DNA from: Rhodocyclaceae bacterium
GTDB taxonomy: Bacteria; Pseudomonadota; Gammaproteobacteria; Burkholderiales; Rhodocyclaceae
Assembly (NCBI GenBank): GCA_023383815.1
Contig: JAHDYG010000015.1
Location: forward strand, 36,443 to 100,442
Reading direction: 5' to 3'
Length of the DNA: 64,000 bases
Position numbers and translations under genes: made by a program. Of this stretch, positions 1 to 9,300 are shown one piece after another; position 1 is the first letter of the stretch; every line of letters starts with the position of its first letter. Under the pieces are notes generated by a model. That model saw nothing but the letters and a program-made list of their open reading frames with translations. It was not told the DNA's origin and did not search any database.

Positions 1-500
1 CTCTTCTTCAGCGCGGCAGGGTCCTGCTTCTCCTCGGCCTGGCTGGGCATGCCGAGGTTCTCGAGGTAGAGGAAGCGCGAGCATGCGTTGACGAAGGGTG
101 AGGGCGTCTTCTTTTCGCCGAAGCCGAAGACCTTGAGCCCGTTGGCACGGATGCGCATCACGAGCGGCGTGAAATCCGAATCCGAGGAGGCCAGGCAGAA
201 AGCATCGAGCTTGTGTCCATACAGCAGATCCATCGCATCGATGATCATCGCGCTGTCGGTCGCATTCTTGCCCTTGGTGTAGGCGAACTGCTGGATGGGC
301 TGGATCGCATACTCGTGCAGCACCTGCTCCCAGCCCTTCAGGCCCGTGCTCTTCCAGTTGCCGTACGCGCGACGGATGTTGGTGACGCCGTACTTGGCCA
401 GCTCATCGAGGATGACCTCGATCTTGGAAGCCGGGCAGTTGTCGGCATCGATCAGCAAGGCAATGTGGATCTCGTCGGCGGGGCTGGTTCGGGTGGTCAT
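1..500 (-). CDS. NYN-domain (LabA/DUF88-like) putative RNase, 3' part cut by window edge
   Basis: Reading the minus strand from an ATG at 500 gives an open frame of 166 codons running off the left edge. It contains ALLIDADNCP near residue 14, a DSAMIIDAMDLL stretch near residue 90 and ASSDSDFTPLV near residue 110. This is the pattern of conserved acidic residues of NYN/PIN-like nuclease domains (LabA/DUF88 family), which bind a divalent metal and are thought to cut RNA. Family members often carry a C-terminal OST-HTH/LOTUS RNA-binding domain; that part would lie outside the window. The gene is divergent from the M20 hydrolase, with a 185-bp gap. The substrate is unknown. The domain call is fairly secure from the motif spacing. 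Confidence 0.8.
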   Translation of the reverse strand, partial: MTTRTSPADEIHIALLIDADNCPASKIEVILDELAKYGVTNIRRAYGNWKSTGLKGWEQVLHEYAIQPIQQFAYTKGKNATDSAMIIDAMDLLYGHKLDAFCLASSDSDFTPLVMRIRANGLKVFGFGEKKTPSPFVNACSRFLYLENLGMPSQAEEKQDPAALKK

Positions 501-685
501 GCGGGGCTTCCTGAGAGAAGGCGAAAACGGGTCGAGCCTGCCGCGCGTCGGCCGTGCAGCGGCGACAGGGTGCGCACTTGCGCAGCCATCCCCTGTCCAA
601 GCACACTAAGCGTGCTTCGACAGAGACGGTGGCCGTCGCGCAGGAAGGCCCCCGGAAATGGATCCCTGACAACAAGGGCTGAATC

Positions 686-1858
686 ATGAGCATCATCGAA
701 TCGATACGCGCCGAGCAGGGGCGCCTGGCCGCCATCCGGCGCGACCTCCATGCGCATCCCGAACTGGCGTTTGCCGAGCATCGTACCGCGGATCTGGTCG
801 CCACGCGCCTGCAGGCGCTGGGTTTCGAGGTCCATCGTGGCGTCGGCCGGACCGGCGTGGTCGGCGTGCTTCGCGCGGGTGGCTCGGAGCGGGCGATCGG
901 GCTGAGGGCGGACATGGATGCCTTGCCCATCCTCGAGCGCAACGAGTTTTCGCACTGTTCGCAGTACGCAGGGCGCATGCACGCATGCGGCCATGACGGG
1001 CATACCACGATGCTGCTCGCGGCGGCCGAGGTGCTGGCCGTGCGGCGTGACTTCGACGGCGTTGTCGTGCTCGTCTTCCAGCCCGCGGAGGAAGGCGAGG
1101 CCGGTGCGCGGGCGATGATCGAAGACGGGCTCTTCGAGCGTTTTCCGATGCAGGCCATCTTCGGCATGCACAACTGGCCCGGCATGCCCGCGGGCCATTT
1201 CGCGGTTCATGCGGGGCCGGCGATGGCCAGTGCCGACCGCTTCGATATCGAAGTGCTGGGTGAGGGGGCGCATGCGGCGATGCCGCACCTCGGGCGCGAC
1301 CCGGTGGTGGCCGCGGCCGCACTGGTGCAGGCGATCCAGACCATCGCCAGCCGCGACCTCGATCCGCTCGACGCAGCCGTGGTGTCCACGACGATCTTCA
1401 ACGCCGGCGAGGCCTACAACGTGATTCCGGATCGTGCCAACCTGTCGGGGACGGTACGGGCGTTCCGGGCCGAGGTGCAGGATCACGTCGAGGCGCGTCT
1501 GGCGGCCCTGTGCGAGGGCATCGGGGCTACCTACGGGGTTCGCGTGCAACTGACCTACCGGCGCGGCTACCCGCCGACGGTCAATACCGTGGAGGAAGCG
1601 GAGCGCTGCGCCCGGGTCGTCGGTGCGCTGGTTGGAGAGGACCGTCTGTGCCGCTCGGAGCGCCCGAGCATGGGCGCGGAGGATTTTGCCTTCTTCCTGG
1701 AGAAGGTTCCCGGTTGCTACGTGTGGATCGGCAATGGCCCGGGGGAGGGGGGCTGCACGCTGCACAACCCGCATTACGACTTCAACGACGAAATCATTCC
1801 GGTCGGTGCCGCCTACTGGGTCGAACTGGTGCGCAACCTCCTGCCGGTGAAGCGATGA
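686..1858 (+). CDS. M20 family amidohydrolase (hippurate hydrolase/aminoacylase-like)
   Basis: This 390-residue protein matches the M20D amidohydrolase family (hippurate hydrolase, N-acyl amino acid or indole-acetyl amino acid hydrolases). It is probably a cytoplasmic metal-dependent enzyme that splits an N-acyl amide bond. Visible metal-site motifs are MHACGHDGHT near residue 107, QPAEEGEAGA near 134, FGMHNWPG near 160, SMGAEDFAFF near 327 and CTLHNPHYDF near 355. The start is supported by AAGGG eight bases upstream of the ATG. The following permease gene begins about 30 bp after the stop, so co-transcription is likely, though the two functions are not obviously linked. The exact substrate cannot be read from sequence. 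Confidence 0.9.
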   Translation: MSIIESIRAEQGRLAAIRRDLHAHPELAFAEHRTADLVATRLQALGFEVHRGVGRTGVVGVLRAGGSERAIGLRADMDALPILERNEFSHCSQYAGRMHACGHDGHTTMLLAAAEVLAVRRDFDGVVVLVFQPAEEGEAGARAMIEDGLFERFPMQAIFGMHNWPGMPAGHFAVHAGPAMASADRFDIEVLGEGAHAAMPHLGRDPVVAAAALVQAIQTIASRDLDPLDAAVVSTTIFNAGEAYNVIPDRANLSGTVRAFRAEVQDHVEARLAALCEGIGATYGVRVQLTYRRGYPPTVNTVEEAERCARVVGALVGEDRLCRSERPSMGAEDFAFFLEKVPGCYVWIGNGPGEGGCTLHNPHYDFNDEIIPVGAAYWVELVRNLLPVKR

Positions 1859-1889
1859 ACCTCCGGTGACGAATACCGTCCACCGCGGG

Positions 1890-4385
1890 ATGAACTCCTT
1901 CAGGATCGCCCTTCGCATGCTCCTGCGCGATCTGCGCGCGGGCGAGCTGCATCTGCTCGGGCTTGCGATCGTGATTGCGGTCGCGAGCCTCACGAGCGTC
2001 GGATTTCTCGCTGATCGCGTTTCGCGCGGGCTCGATCGTGAAGCAAACCAGTTGCTCGGCGGGGATCTGCTGCTGCGATCCGACCATCCGTGGAGCGAGG
2101 CGCTTGCCGATGAGGCGGTCCGGCGTGGCCTGAGGGTCAACGACACGGTGCTCTTCACCAGCATGGTGAGCAGTCCCGACGAGGTCGAACTGGCGGGCGT
2201 CAAGGTCGTCGAGGACGGCTATCCGCTGCGCGGCTCGGTGCGCATCGCCCCCGGCCCCAATCTGCCCGATGCGGTTGCCGGGCGGATTCCGGAGCCCGGT
2301 GAAGTGTGGCTCGACGAGCGGCTCTTTGCGGCACTCGGAGTCGCTGTCGGTGAGCGGGTCGGGCTTGGACTGCTGGAGCTGCGCGTCGGTGCGATGATCA
2401 GCTTCGAGTCCGATCGAGGTGCGAACTTCTTCAGCCTGTTGCCGCGCGCGATCTTCAACGTGGCCGACCTCGAAGCGAGCGGGCTGCTGGTCGAGGGCAG
2501 CCGCGCAACCTGGCGCCTTCATCTGGCTGGCGAGGCAGAAGCGGTGAGTGCCTTCGAACGCTGGGCGACGGCGCGCATGGAGCGCGGGCAGGCGATCGAG
2601 AGTATCGAGAATGCGCGCCCCGAGGTGCGGGCGGCGCTCGATCAGGCGCGTCGCTTCCTGCGCCTTGCCGCCTTGCTGGCGGTCGTCCTGGCGGCCGTCG
2701 CAGTGGGCCTGTCGGCACGCCGCTACATGCAGCGGCATCTCGATGCCTGTGCGGTGATGCGCTGCCTCGGTGCGCAGCGTGCCCAGGTGATGCGGATCGT
2801 GATCGGCGAGTTCGCGCTGTTCGGCCTTGCGGCGGGACTCATCGGGTCGGGGCTGGGCTGGTTGACCCAGCACGGCCTGGCCGGGGTGCTCGCGAGCATC
2901 CAGCAGGCATCGCTGCCCGCCCCCTCGCTCATGCCGCTCGCGCATGGGCTGGCGGTCGGGCTCGCGCTGCTGATCGGCTTCGTGCTGCCGCAATTGATCC
3001 GCCTTGGCCAGGTCTCGACGCTGCGGGTCCTGCGTCGCGAGATGGTGGTGATCGAACCTGCGAGTGCCAGCGTCTGGCTGCTCGGTGCGACGGTGCTGTT
3101 CGCGATCGTTGTCTGGATCGCGGGCGAGTGGCAACTCGGTGCGATCGCCGGAGCCGGATTCCTCGCGGCGATGAGTGTCTTTGCGCTCGCGGCCTGGGGC
3201 GTGCTCGCGCTCGTGGCGCGGCTCAAGGGGCGGGGCAGCCTGCGTGGCGGCGGCTGGCGCTACGGCGTGGCTTCGCTTGCGCGGCACATGGGCGCGAGCG
3301 TGGTCCAGGCCAGCGCGCTCGGGCTCGGCATGACGGCGCTGCTGCTGCTCACGCTGGTGCGTGGCGATCTGCTGACGAGCTGGCGGGCGATGACCCCGGA
3401 AGATGCGCCGAACCAGTTCCTCATCAACATCCAGCCCGACCAGCGCGAAGGGGTGGCGGCCCACTTCTCGGCCAATGGCCTCGAGCCGCCGCCCATCCTG
3501 CCCATGGTGCGCGGACGCCTGACCGCGATCAACGGCCGCGAGATCGGTCCATCCGACTTCATCGACGATCGGGCTCAGCGTCTCGTCGAGCGCGAGTTCA
3601 ACCTCAGCTATGGCAGCGCGCTGCCCGACGCCAACCGGCTCGTCTCCGGCGTCTGGCATGGCACGGCGCGTACGCCGCAGTTCTCGGTCGAGGGCGGACT
3701 CGCCCGGACCTTCGATCTGCGCCTGGGCGACCGCGTGCGCTTTGACGTGTCGGGGCGTGCGGTCGAGGCACCGATCACCAGCATCCGCGAACTCGACTGG
3801 GATTCGATGCGCGTCAATTTCTTCTTCATCGCTTCCGAGGGGCTGCTCGAATCGGATCCGGCGAGTCTTGTCTCGGCCTACCGTCATCCGCCGGATGCCG
3901 AAGGGTTTACGGCCGGGCTGATCCAGTCCTTTCCGAATCTCACGGTGATCGATGTCGGCGCGGTGATTGCCCAGGTCCAGTCGGTGACCGACAAGCTGAT
4001 CCTGGTCGTCCAGTTCGTCTTCGGTTTCGCACTGCTGGCCGGGCTGGTGGTGCTGTATGCGGCGCTCCAGGCGACGCACGACGAGCGCGAGTTCGAACTG
4101 GCGATGCTGCGCACGCTGGGTGCGCGCGACCGGCAGGTGCGGCAGGCGCTGTTCGCGGAGTTCCTCGTGCTCGGGGCCGTGGCGGGCCTGCTCGCGGGTG
4201 TCGGGGCCAGTGCGATCGGCTGGGTGCTCGCGCAGTACGTATTCAAGTTCAGCTACGTTCCGGCGTTCGGGCCGATGCTCGTCGCCACGGTCGTGGGCGC
4301 GGCCGGAGTGCTTGCCGGCGGAGTGCTCGGCACCCGCCCGCTGCTTGCGCGCCCGCCGCTCGCGAGTCTGCGCGCGCTCGCCTGA
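1890..4385 (+). CDS. FtsX-like ABC transporter permease (YbbP-like)
   Basis: This is a large inner-membrane protein (831 aa from this ATG) with two FtsX/MacB-type permease repeats. A TM segment lies near residues 20-38 and is followed by a big periplasmic domain. A TM group lies around residues 255-400, and further segments around 415-440, 475-500 and 700-830. Length and architecture fit the YbbP-type permeases that work with a LolD-like ATPase (YbbA) and are linked to lipoprotein or lipid handling. The start ATG at 1890 gives the conserved MNSFRIALRMLLRDLRAGEL N-terminus; an in-frame GTG at 1866 is the alternative. No ATPase gene is adjacent, which is unusual because ybbA normally lies next to ybbP. 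Confidence 0.85.
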   Translation: MNSFRIALRMLLRDLRAGELHLLGLAIVIAVASLTSVGFLADRVSRGLDREANQLLGGDLLLRSDHPWSEALADEAVRRGLRVNDTVLFTSMVSSPDEVELAGVKVVEDGYPLRGSVRIAPGPNLPDAVAGRIPEPGEVWLDERLFAALGVAVGERVGLGLLELRVGAMISFESDRGANFFSLLPRAIFNVADLEASGLLVEGSRATWRLHLAGEAEAVSAFERWATARMERGQAIESIENARPEVRAALDQARRFLRLAALLAVVLAAVAVGLSARRYMQRHLDACAVMRCLGAQRAQVMRIVIGEFALFGLAAGLIGSGLGWLTQHGLAGVLASIQQASLPAPSLMPLAHGLAVGLALLIGFVLPQLIRLGQVSTLRVLRREMVVIEPASASVWLLGATVLFAIVVWIAGEWQLGAIAGAGFLAAMSVFALAAWGVLALVARLKGRGSLRGGGWRYGVASLARHMGASVVQASALGLGMTALLLLTLVRGDLLTSWRAMTPEDAPNQFLINIQPDQREGVAAHFSANGLEPPPILPMVRGRLTAINGREIGPSDFIDDRAQRLVEREFNLSYGSALPDANRLVSGVWHGTARTPQFSVEGGLARTFDLRLGDRVRFDVSGRAVEAPITSIRELDWDSMRVNFFFIASEGLLESDPASLVSAYRHPPDAEGFTAGLIQSFPNLTVIDVGAVIAQVQSVTDKLILVVQFVFGFALLAGLVVLYAALQATHDEREFELAMLRTLGARDRQVRQALFAEFLVLGAVAGLLAGVGASAIGWVLAQYVFKFSYVPAFGPMLVATVVGAAGVLAGGVLGTRPLLARPPLASLRALA

Positions 4386-4480
4386 GCGCGTCCCGGTCAC
4401 CCGGGGGTTCGGCCCCTGAGCGGCATTTCGGGGGATGCGTCTGTACAATACCGGCATCCCATCCGGTCAGGCGCTTCGTA

Positions 4481-7400
4481 GTGGCCAAACTCCGCTCGCA
4501 GGTCGATGCCAGTTTTCTGTCGATGATCGCCTTCGTCACCGTGGTGGTGACGGTCGGCTGGAGTGCCTTCACCCATGAGCAGTACCGCTCGGTCAACCGG
4601 CTCCTGAGCGACCAGCACGGGGTCGCGCTCGAAGCGGCGTGGCGCGCGACCTCGCGGATGTACCGGATCAGTGCTGCGATCATGGTCGATGATCTGAGTC
4701 GCCATCCCGCAGTGACCGACTGGCTCGAACAGGCCAACGAGGCCGACGAACCCGGGCGGGAGCGACTGCGCGGCTGGTTCAGGAGCCTGTTGCGGCCCGA
4801 CTATCTGCGTCTGCACGAGGAGGGATTCGAGATCTTCCAGGTGCACACGGCGGATGGACGTGCCCTGCTTCGCTTCCACGATGATCGGCGCCACGGAGAC
4901 GAAGTCACGCTGCTGCGCCCGTCGGTGGCACTGGCGCATGCCGGGCGCGAATCGGTCGTTGCGGTCGAGCGCGATGGCGATGATCCGGCCCTGCGGCATG
5001 TGTTCCCGCGCGTGTATCAGGACCGTCTGCTCGGAAGCATCGAGCTGGGGGTGCCGTTTCTGCGCATCCAGGAGCAGCTGGGGAGGATTCTCGCCGGCAA
5101 CCTATTCGCCCTGATCGTCCGGGCGCCGCAGATGGGCCCCGGGATGCGGGCCTCCGGCCTGCACGAGACGCTCGTCATCGCCGAGCGCCAGTTGCCGCCC
5201 GATACCCGCGAAGCGATCGAAGCCGGCCGGCTGACGGCGGTGTTCGAGGATCTGGCCGGCCGTGAGGCGGTTCGCGATGCGGCCTTGGGCAGCGAGCGGC
5301 GAACGTTCTCGGTGCTCGTCGGCGATGAAGGCTATTTCGCCAGCTTCATGCCCCTGGCCAACGAAGGCGCACAGGACGCCTGGCTGCTCGCGGTTCACCC
5401 GGCAAGGGAGCTGATTGCAACCCGCTCCCGGTTTCTGCTCCAGGGGCTGGTCGGGGGGGTTGGCATCGGCCTGCTCGGCATCGCACTCGGCATGCTGCAC
5501 CTGGCCGCCCGGCGAAGGCGCCAGCAGGAACAGCGCTATCGGGACGTCGTGACGAACATCCAGGAAGTCATCTTCCGGACCGACCGCAGCGGTCACCTGA
5601 CCTTCCTGAATCCGGCATGGGAATCGCTGACCGCATTCGCGGTGGCCGATACCCTCGGACGGCGCGCGATCGAGTTCATCCACCCGGAGGACCGATCCCG
5701 TTTCGTTGCCTTCCTGCAGCCGCTGCTCCGACGCGAGCAGGAGGTGCTGCGCGACGAGTTCCGCTATCTGCGGGCCGATGGCGGGCAGTGCTGGGTCGAG
5801 GTGTTCGTGCAGCTGTCGCGCGACGAGCGCGGTCAGGCGAACGGGGTGTACGGAACGCTGATGGACGTTTCTGAGCGGCGGCGGGTCACCGACGCCTTGC
5901 GTGCCGAGCGTGATCTCTTTGCCGCCGGACCGGCCATCGCCTTCATCTGGCGCAACGAACCGGGGTGGCCGGTCGAATACATTTCCAGCAACGTCGTTGC
6001 CGGTCTCGGTTATGCGCCGGAGCAGTTTCTGGATCCGGAGTTTCGCTTCGCTTCGATCATCCATCCGGAAGACCTGACGCGCATCGAACGCGAAGGGCGC
6101 GAGCACCGCGAGCTTCGCCGCACTTCGTTCGAAATGAACTACCGGATCCGTAACCGAGACGGTGAGTATCGCTGGTTTCGCGAATACTCGATGCCGGGTT
6201 GGGACGAGACGCACGAAGGCGCTCCGCTGCGTATCCGTGGCTACCTGCTCGACGAGACGGCGACTGTCGAGGCCCGTGAAGCGCTGGAGCAAAGCGGCCA
6301 GCGCCTGGCCTGGATCCTCGAGGGGGCCGACGTCGGGACCTGGGAGTGGGACATTCAGGCCGGTGTGTTTGCGATCAACGAGCGCTGGGCCGCGATGCTC
6401 GGTTACGCCCTTGACGAGCTCGTGCCGCTTGGCACCACGGCATGGCGCGGCCTGATGCACCCGGAAGACCGGGACAAGTGTCTGGCGCGCATGCACGCCT
6501 ACCTGGACGAGGGCAGCGGGTACTACGAAGGCGAGCACCGCCTGCGCCACAAGGACGGCTCCTGGCTGTGGGTCCTGATGCGCGGACGCGTGCTCGCGCG
6601 TACGGCCGAGGGCGAGCCGAGGCTGATGTGCGGGACCCAGATGGACATCACGCGGCGCAAGGCGGCCGAGGCGCATGCGGCTCATCTCGCGTACTACGAC
6701 GAGCTGACCGGGCTCGCCAACCGGCGCATGCTGCTCGAACAGCTGCGCCATGCGCTCGCTTCGAGCGCGCGTACGCATTACTTCGGTGCGCTGCTGTTCA
6801 TCGATCTGGACAATTTCAAGAACCTCAACGACACGCTCGGACATGACTATGGCGACCTGCTGCTGCGCGAGGTGGCTGCACGCCTGCGCAGCATCGTGCG
6901 CGGCAGTGATTCGGTCGCGCGGCTGGGCGGGGACGAGTTCGTCGTGCTGTTCGAGGAGCTGGATACCGACGACGATGGCGCGATCACGAATGCGGAGCGC
7001 GCCGTGCGCAAGGTGCTTGCGGTGCTCTCGGAGCCCTATGTGCTCAAGGAATACGAACACCACCTGACGCCCAGCATCGGGGTCACGCTGTTCGGCAGTG
7101 GCCGGGAGACGAGCGAGACCCTGATGAAAAAGGCCGATCTCGCGATGTACCAGGCCAAGGCCGAGGGCAAGGGCACCTTCCGCTTCTTCGACCCGGACAT
7201 GCAGGCGGCTGCCGAGCATCAGCGCCAGGTCGAGGTGGCCTTGCGCCGGGGGCTCGATGAGTCGCAGTTTCTCGTCGCCTACCAGCCAATCGTCGGCGTC
7301 GGAGGAATGATCGTCGCAGTCGAGGCCCTGCTGCGCTGGAAGCATCCGGAACGCGGCATGGTCCCTCCGGGCGAATTCATTCCGGTTGCGGAGAAGGCGG

Positions 7401-7978
7401 GGCTGATCGCAGCGCTCGGGCGCTGGGTGCTGCAGACGGCCTGTGGCCAGCTCGCGGAATGGAAATCCGATCCGCAGCGGGCCGCGTTGTCGATGGCGGT
7501 GAACGTCAGCCCGGTCCAGTTTCTGCAACCGGATTTTGTCGATGAAGTGCTCGCGGTCCTGCGTGAGTCGGGCGTCGATGGGCGGCGGCTGCGTCTGGAG
7601 ATCACCGAGAGCATGCTGCTCGACAACGTCGAGGAGGCGATCGGCAGGATGTCCGCCCTGCGCGAGCACGGCGTGAGCTTTTCGCTCGACGACTTCGGCA
7701 CCGGCTACTCCTCGCTCAACTACCTCAAGCGCCTGCCGATCTCGGTATTGAAGATCGACCAGAGTTTCGTGCGCGACATCGAACTCGATCCCAACGATGC
7801 GTCGATCGTCCAGACCATCCTCGCGATGGCGCATTCGCTCGGTCTCAAGGTCGTTGCCGAAGGGGTCGAGAGCGCGGGGCAGCGGGATTTCCTCATTGCA
7901 CACGGTTGCGATTTCCTGCAGGGCTACCTGCTCTACCGGCCGATGTTCATCGAATCGCTGGAAGGCGTGCTCGCATGA
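4481..7978 (+). CDS. Membrane PAS-PAS-PAS-GGDEF-EAL cyclic-di-GMP signalling protein
   Basis: This 1165-aa sensor has a TM near residues 13-30, a periplasmic domain of about 290 residues resembling a double-Cache fold, and a second TM near 319-338. Three PAS domains follow (starting near 352, 481 and 604), then GGDEF (from about 738) and EAL (from about 920). The cyclase motif is intact (RLGGDEF near 813) and is preceded by the RxxD inhibitory site RGSD. The phosphodiesterase residues are also intact: VEALLRWKHP, NVSPVQF, EITES, DDFGTGYSSL, LKIDQSF and AEGVES. It may therefore both make and degrade c-di-GMP, and which activity dominates is unknown. The GTG start has only a weak SD (AGGCG). 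The stop overlaps the rmuC start (ATGA), so the two are co-translated. Confidence 0.9.
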   Translation: MAKLRSQVDASFLSMIAFVTVVVTVGWSAFTHEQYRSVNRLLSDQHGVALEAAWRATSRMYRISAAIMVDDLSRHPAVTDWLEQANEADEPGRERLRGWFRSLLRPDYLRLHEEGFEIFQVHTADGRALLRFHDDRRHGDEVTLLRPSVALAHAGRESVVAVERDGDDPALRHVFPRVYQDRLLGSIELGVPFLRIQEQLGRILAGNLFALIVRAPQMGPGMRASGLHETLVIAERQLPPDTREAIEAGRLTAVFEDLAGREAVRDAALGSERRTFSVLVGDEGYFASFMPLANEGAQDAWLLAVHPARELIATRSRFLLQGLVGGVGIGLLGIALGMLHLAARRRRQQEQRYRDVVTNIQEVIFRTDRSGHLTFLNPAWESLTAFAVADTLGRRAIEFIHPEDRSRFVAFLQPLLRREQEVLRDEFRYLRADGGQCWVEVFVQLSRDERGQANGVYGTLMDVSERRRVTDALRAERDLFAAGPAIAFIWRNEPGWPVEYISSNVVAGLGYAPEQFLDPEFRFASIIHPEDLTRIEREGREHRELRRTSFEMNYRIRNRDGEYRWFREYSMPGWDETHEGAPLRIRGYLLDETATVEAREALEQSGQRLAWILEGADVGTWEWDIQAGVFAINERWAAMLGYALDELVPLGTTAWRGLMHPEDRDKCLARMHAYLDEGSGYYEGEHRLRHKDGSWLWVLMRGRVLARTAEGEPRLMCGTQMDITRRKAAEAHAAHLAYYDELTGLANRRMLLEQLRHALASSARTHYFGALLFIDLDNFKNLNDTLGHDYGDLLLREVAARLRSIVRGSDSVARLGGDEFVVLFEELDTDDDGAITNAERAVRKVLAVLSEPYVLKEYEHHLTPSIGVTLFGSGRETSETLMKKADLAMYQAKAEGKGTFRFFDPDMQAAAEHQRQVEVALRRGLDESQFLVAYQPIVGVGGMIVAVEALLRWKHPERGMVPPGEFIPVAEKAGLIAALGRWVLQTACGQLAEWKSDPQRAALSMAVNVSPVQFLQPDFVDEVLAVLRESGVDGRRLRLEITESMLLDNVEEAIGRMSALREHGVSFSLDDFGTGYSSLNYLKRLPISVLKIDQSFVRDIELDPNDASIVQTILAMAHSLGLKVVAEGVESAGQRDFLIAHGCDFLQGYLLYRPMFIESLEGVLA

Positions 7979-9300
7979 CGCCGGACGAGCTGATGGCGCT
8001 GCTGCGCGCGCCGCAAGCACCTGCTGCGCTCCTTGGTGTGCTCGCGTTGCTCGTTCTGGTGCTGCTCGGGGTCATCCTGCGCGTGCGCAGAGCCGTGCTG
8101 CGCCTGCCCGCCGACACCTCCGGGCAGGTGACCGGGCCCGTGCGCGAGCTGCTTGCGGGGCAGCAGAAGATGCTCTTCGATGCGCTGCAGTTCGGGTTGA
8201 TGCACCAGAGCGACCGGCTGGCTGGACGGATTGCCGAACTGGGCGGAGAGGTCGGGATGGCGCACGAGCGCCTGCGCAGCGAGATCCTCGAGCAGATGCT
8301 GACGCGCCTGTCGGTGCACGCCCGTGCCGACCGGGAGCTGCTGCAGGAGGGCCTGCATGCGGCGACCCGCCAGCTCGCCGCGAGCAGCGAGGCCTTGTCG
8401 CGAACCGTCAATGAGCGTCTGGAGTCGATTGCCGGGCACGTGAACCAGCGTCTTGACGATGGTTTCCGCCAGACCAACGAGACCTTTGCGAGCGTGATGG
8501 CGCGGCTGGCGACGATCGACGAGGCACAGAAGAAGATCGATGGACTCACCACCAACGTCGTCGGCCTTCAGGAACTGCTGGGCGACAAGCGCGCCCGCGG
8601 TGCCTTTGGCGAGGTGCAGCTCGAGGCGCTGGTGCGCAACATGCTGCCGCCCGAGTCCTTCCGCTTTCAGCACACCCTGTCGAACCACACGCGGGTCGAC
8701 TGCCTCATCGAACTGCCCGAGCCCACCGGCCGGGTGGCGGTCGATGCCAAGTTTCCGCTCGAGAACTACCACCGCATGCTCGACGAGGACTGCGGGCCCG
8801 TCGAGCGCCGGCTTGCGCAGTCTGCCTTCCGGGCCGACGTGCGGCGCCACATCGACGCGATCGCATCACGCTACATCCTGCCCGGTGAGACGTCCGACGG
8901 GGCCGTGCTGTTCGTGCCCGCGGAGGCGGTGTTCGCCGAGATCCACGCCCGTCATCCGGAGCTTGTCGCGCACGCACAGTCGCGCCGCATCTGGATCGTG
9001 TCGCCGACCACGCTGATGGCGGTGCTCAACACCGCCCGCGCGGTCCTCAAGGACGTCGAGACGCGGCGCCAGGTGCACGTCATCAAGGACGCGCTCGGCA
9101 AGCTCGCGAAGGATTTCGTGCGCTTTGACGAGCGCATGAGCGCGCTGGCCCGCCACATCGACCAGGCGAGCAAGGATGTTCAGGACGTTCAGGTCAGTTC
9201 GCGCAAGATTTCCGCGCATTTCCAGAAAATCGAGTCGGCTCGGCTCGATCCGCCGTCGGCCGAAGATTCCCTCGCGCCGGGCGCTCAGCCGCCGATGTAG
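7975..9300 (+). CDS. rmuC: RmuC family DNA recombination protein
   Basis: This 441-aa protein has an N-terminal membrane segment (about residues 15-35) and a long helical, probably coiled-coil region to about residue 190. A RmuC domain follows, with [20 protein letters not shown] and a [17 protein letters not shown] stretch. RmuC proteins limit inversion at short inverted repeats and have a predicted nuclease-like fold; the biochemical role is poorly defined. The start ATG at 7975 overlaps the stop of the upstream c-di-GMP gene by four bases (ATGA). The codons just before it belong to that gene in another frame. The 3' end overlaps the end of convergent moaA by 16 bp. Confidence 0.93.
   Translation: MTPDELMALLRAPQAPAALLGVLALLVLVLLGVILRVRRAVLRLPADTSGQVTGPVRELLAGQQKMLFDALQFGLMHQSDRLAGRIAELGGEVGMAHERLRSEILEQMLTRLSVHARADRELLQEGLHAATRQLAASSEALSRTVNERLESIAGHVNQRLDDGFRQTNETFASVMARLATIDEAQKKIDGLTTNVVGLQELLGDKRARGAFGEVQLEALVRNMLPPESFRFQHTLSNHTRVDCLIELPEPTGRVAVDAKFPLENYHRMLDEDCGPVERRLAQSAFRADVRRHIDAIASRYILPGETSDGAVLFVPAEAVFAEIHARHPELVAHAQSRRIWIVSPTTLMAVLNTARAVLKDVETRRQVHVIKDALGKLAKDFVRFDERMSALARHIDQASKDVQDVQVSSRKISAHFQKIESARLDPPSAEDSLAPGAQPPM

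Noticed and set aside
599..617. Short AAGCAC/GTGCTT inverted repeat between the NYN and M20 genes
   Set aside because: A six-base stem of this kind is expected by chance. No T-run or regulator context supports a role.
4444..4449. TACAAT as a -10 box for the first PAS/GGDEF/EAL gene
   Set aside because: No -35 at a suitable distance and no TGn extension in the right register.
1794..4457. 887-codon minus-strand open frame opposite the permease gene
   Set aside because: Low-complexity Arg/Gln/His-rich translation with no family pattern. It is the antisense shadow of a GC-rich coding region with clear permease signatures on the plus strand.
5102..8020. 972-codon minus-strand open frame opposite the PAS/GGDEF/EAL gene
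   Set aside because: The antisense frame has no recognisable domain, and the plus strand carries all catalytic motifs.
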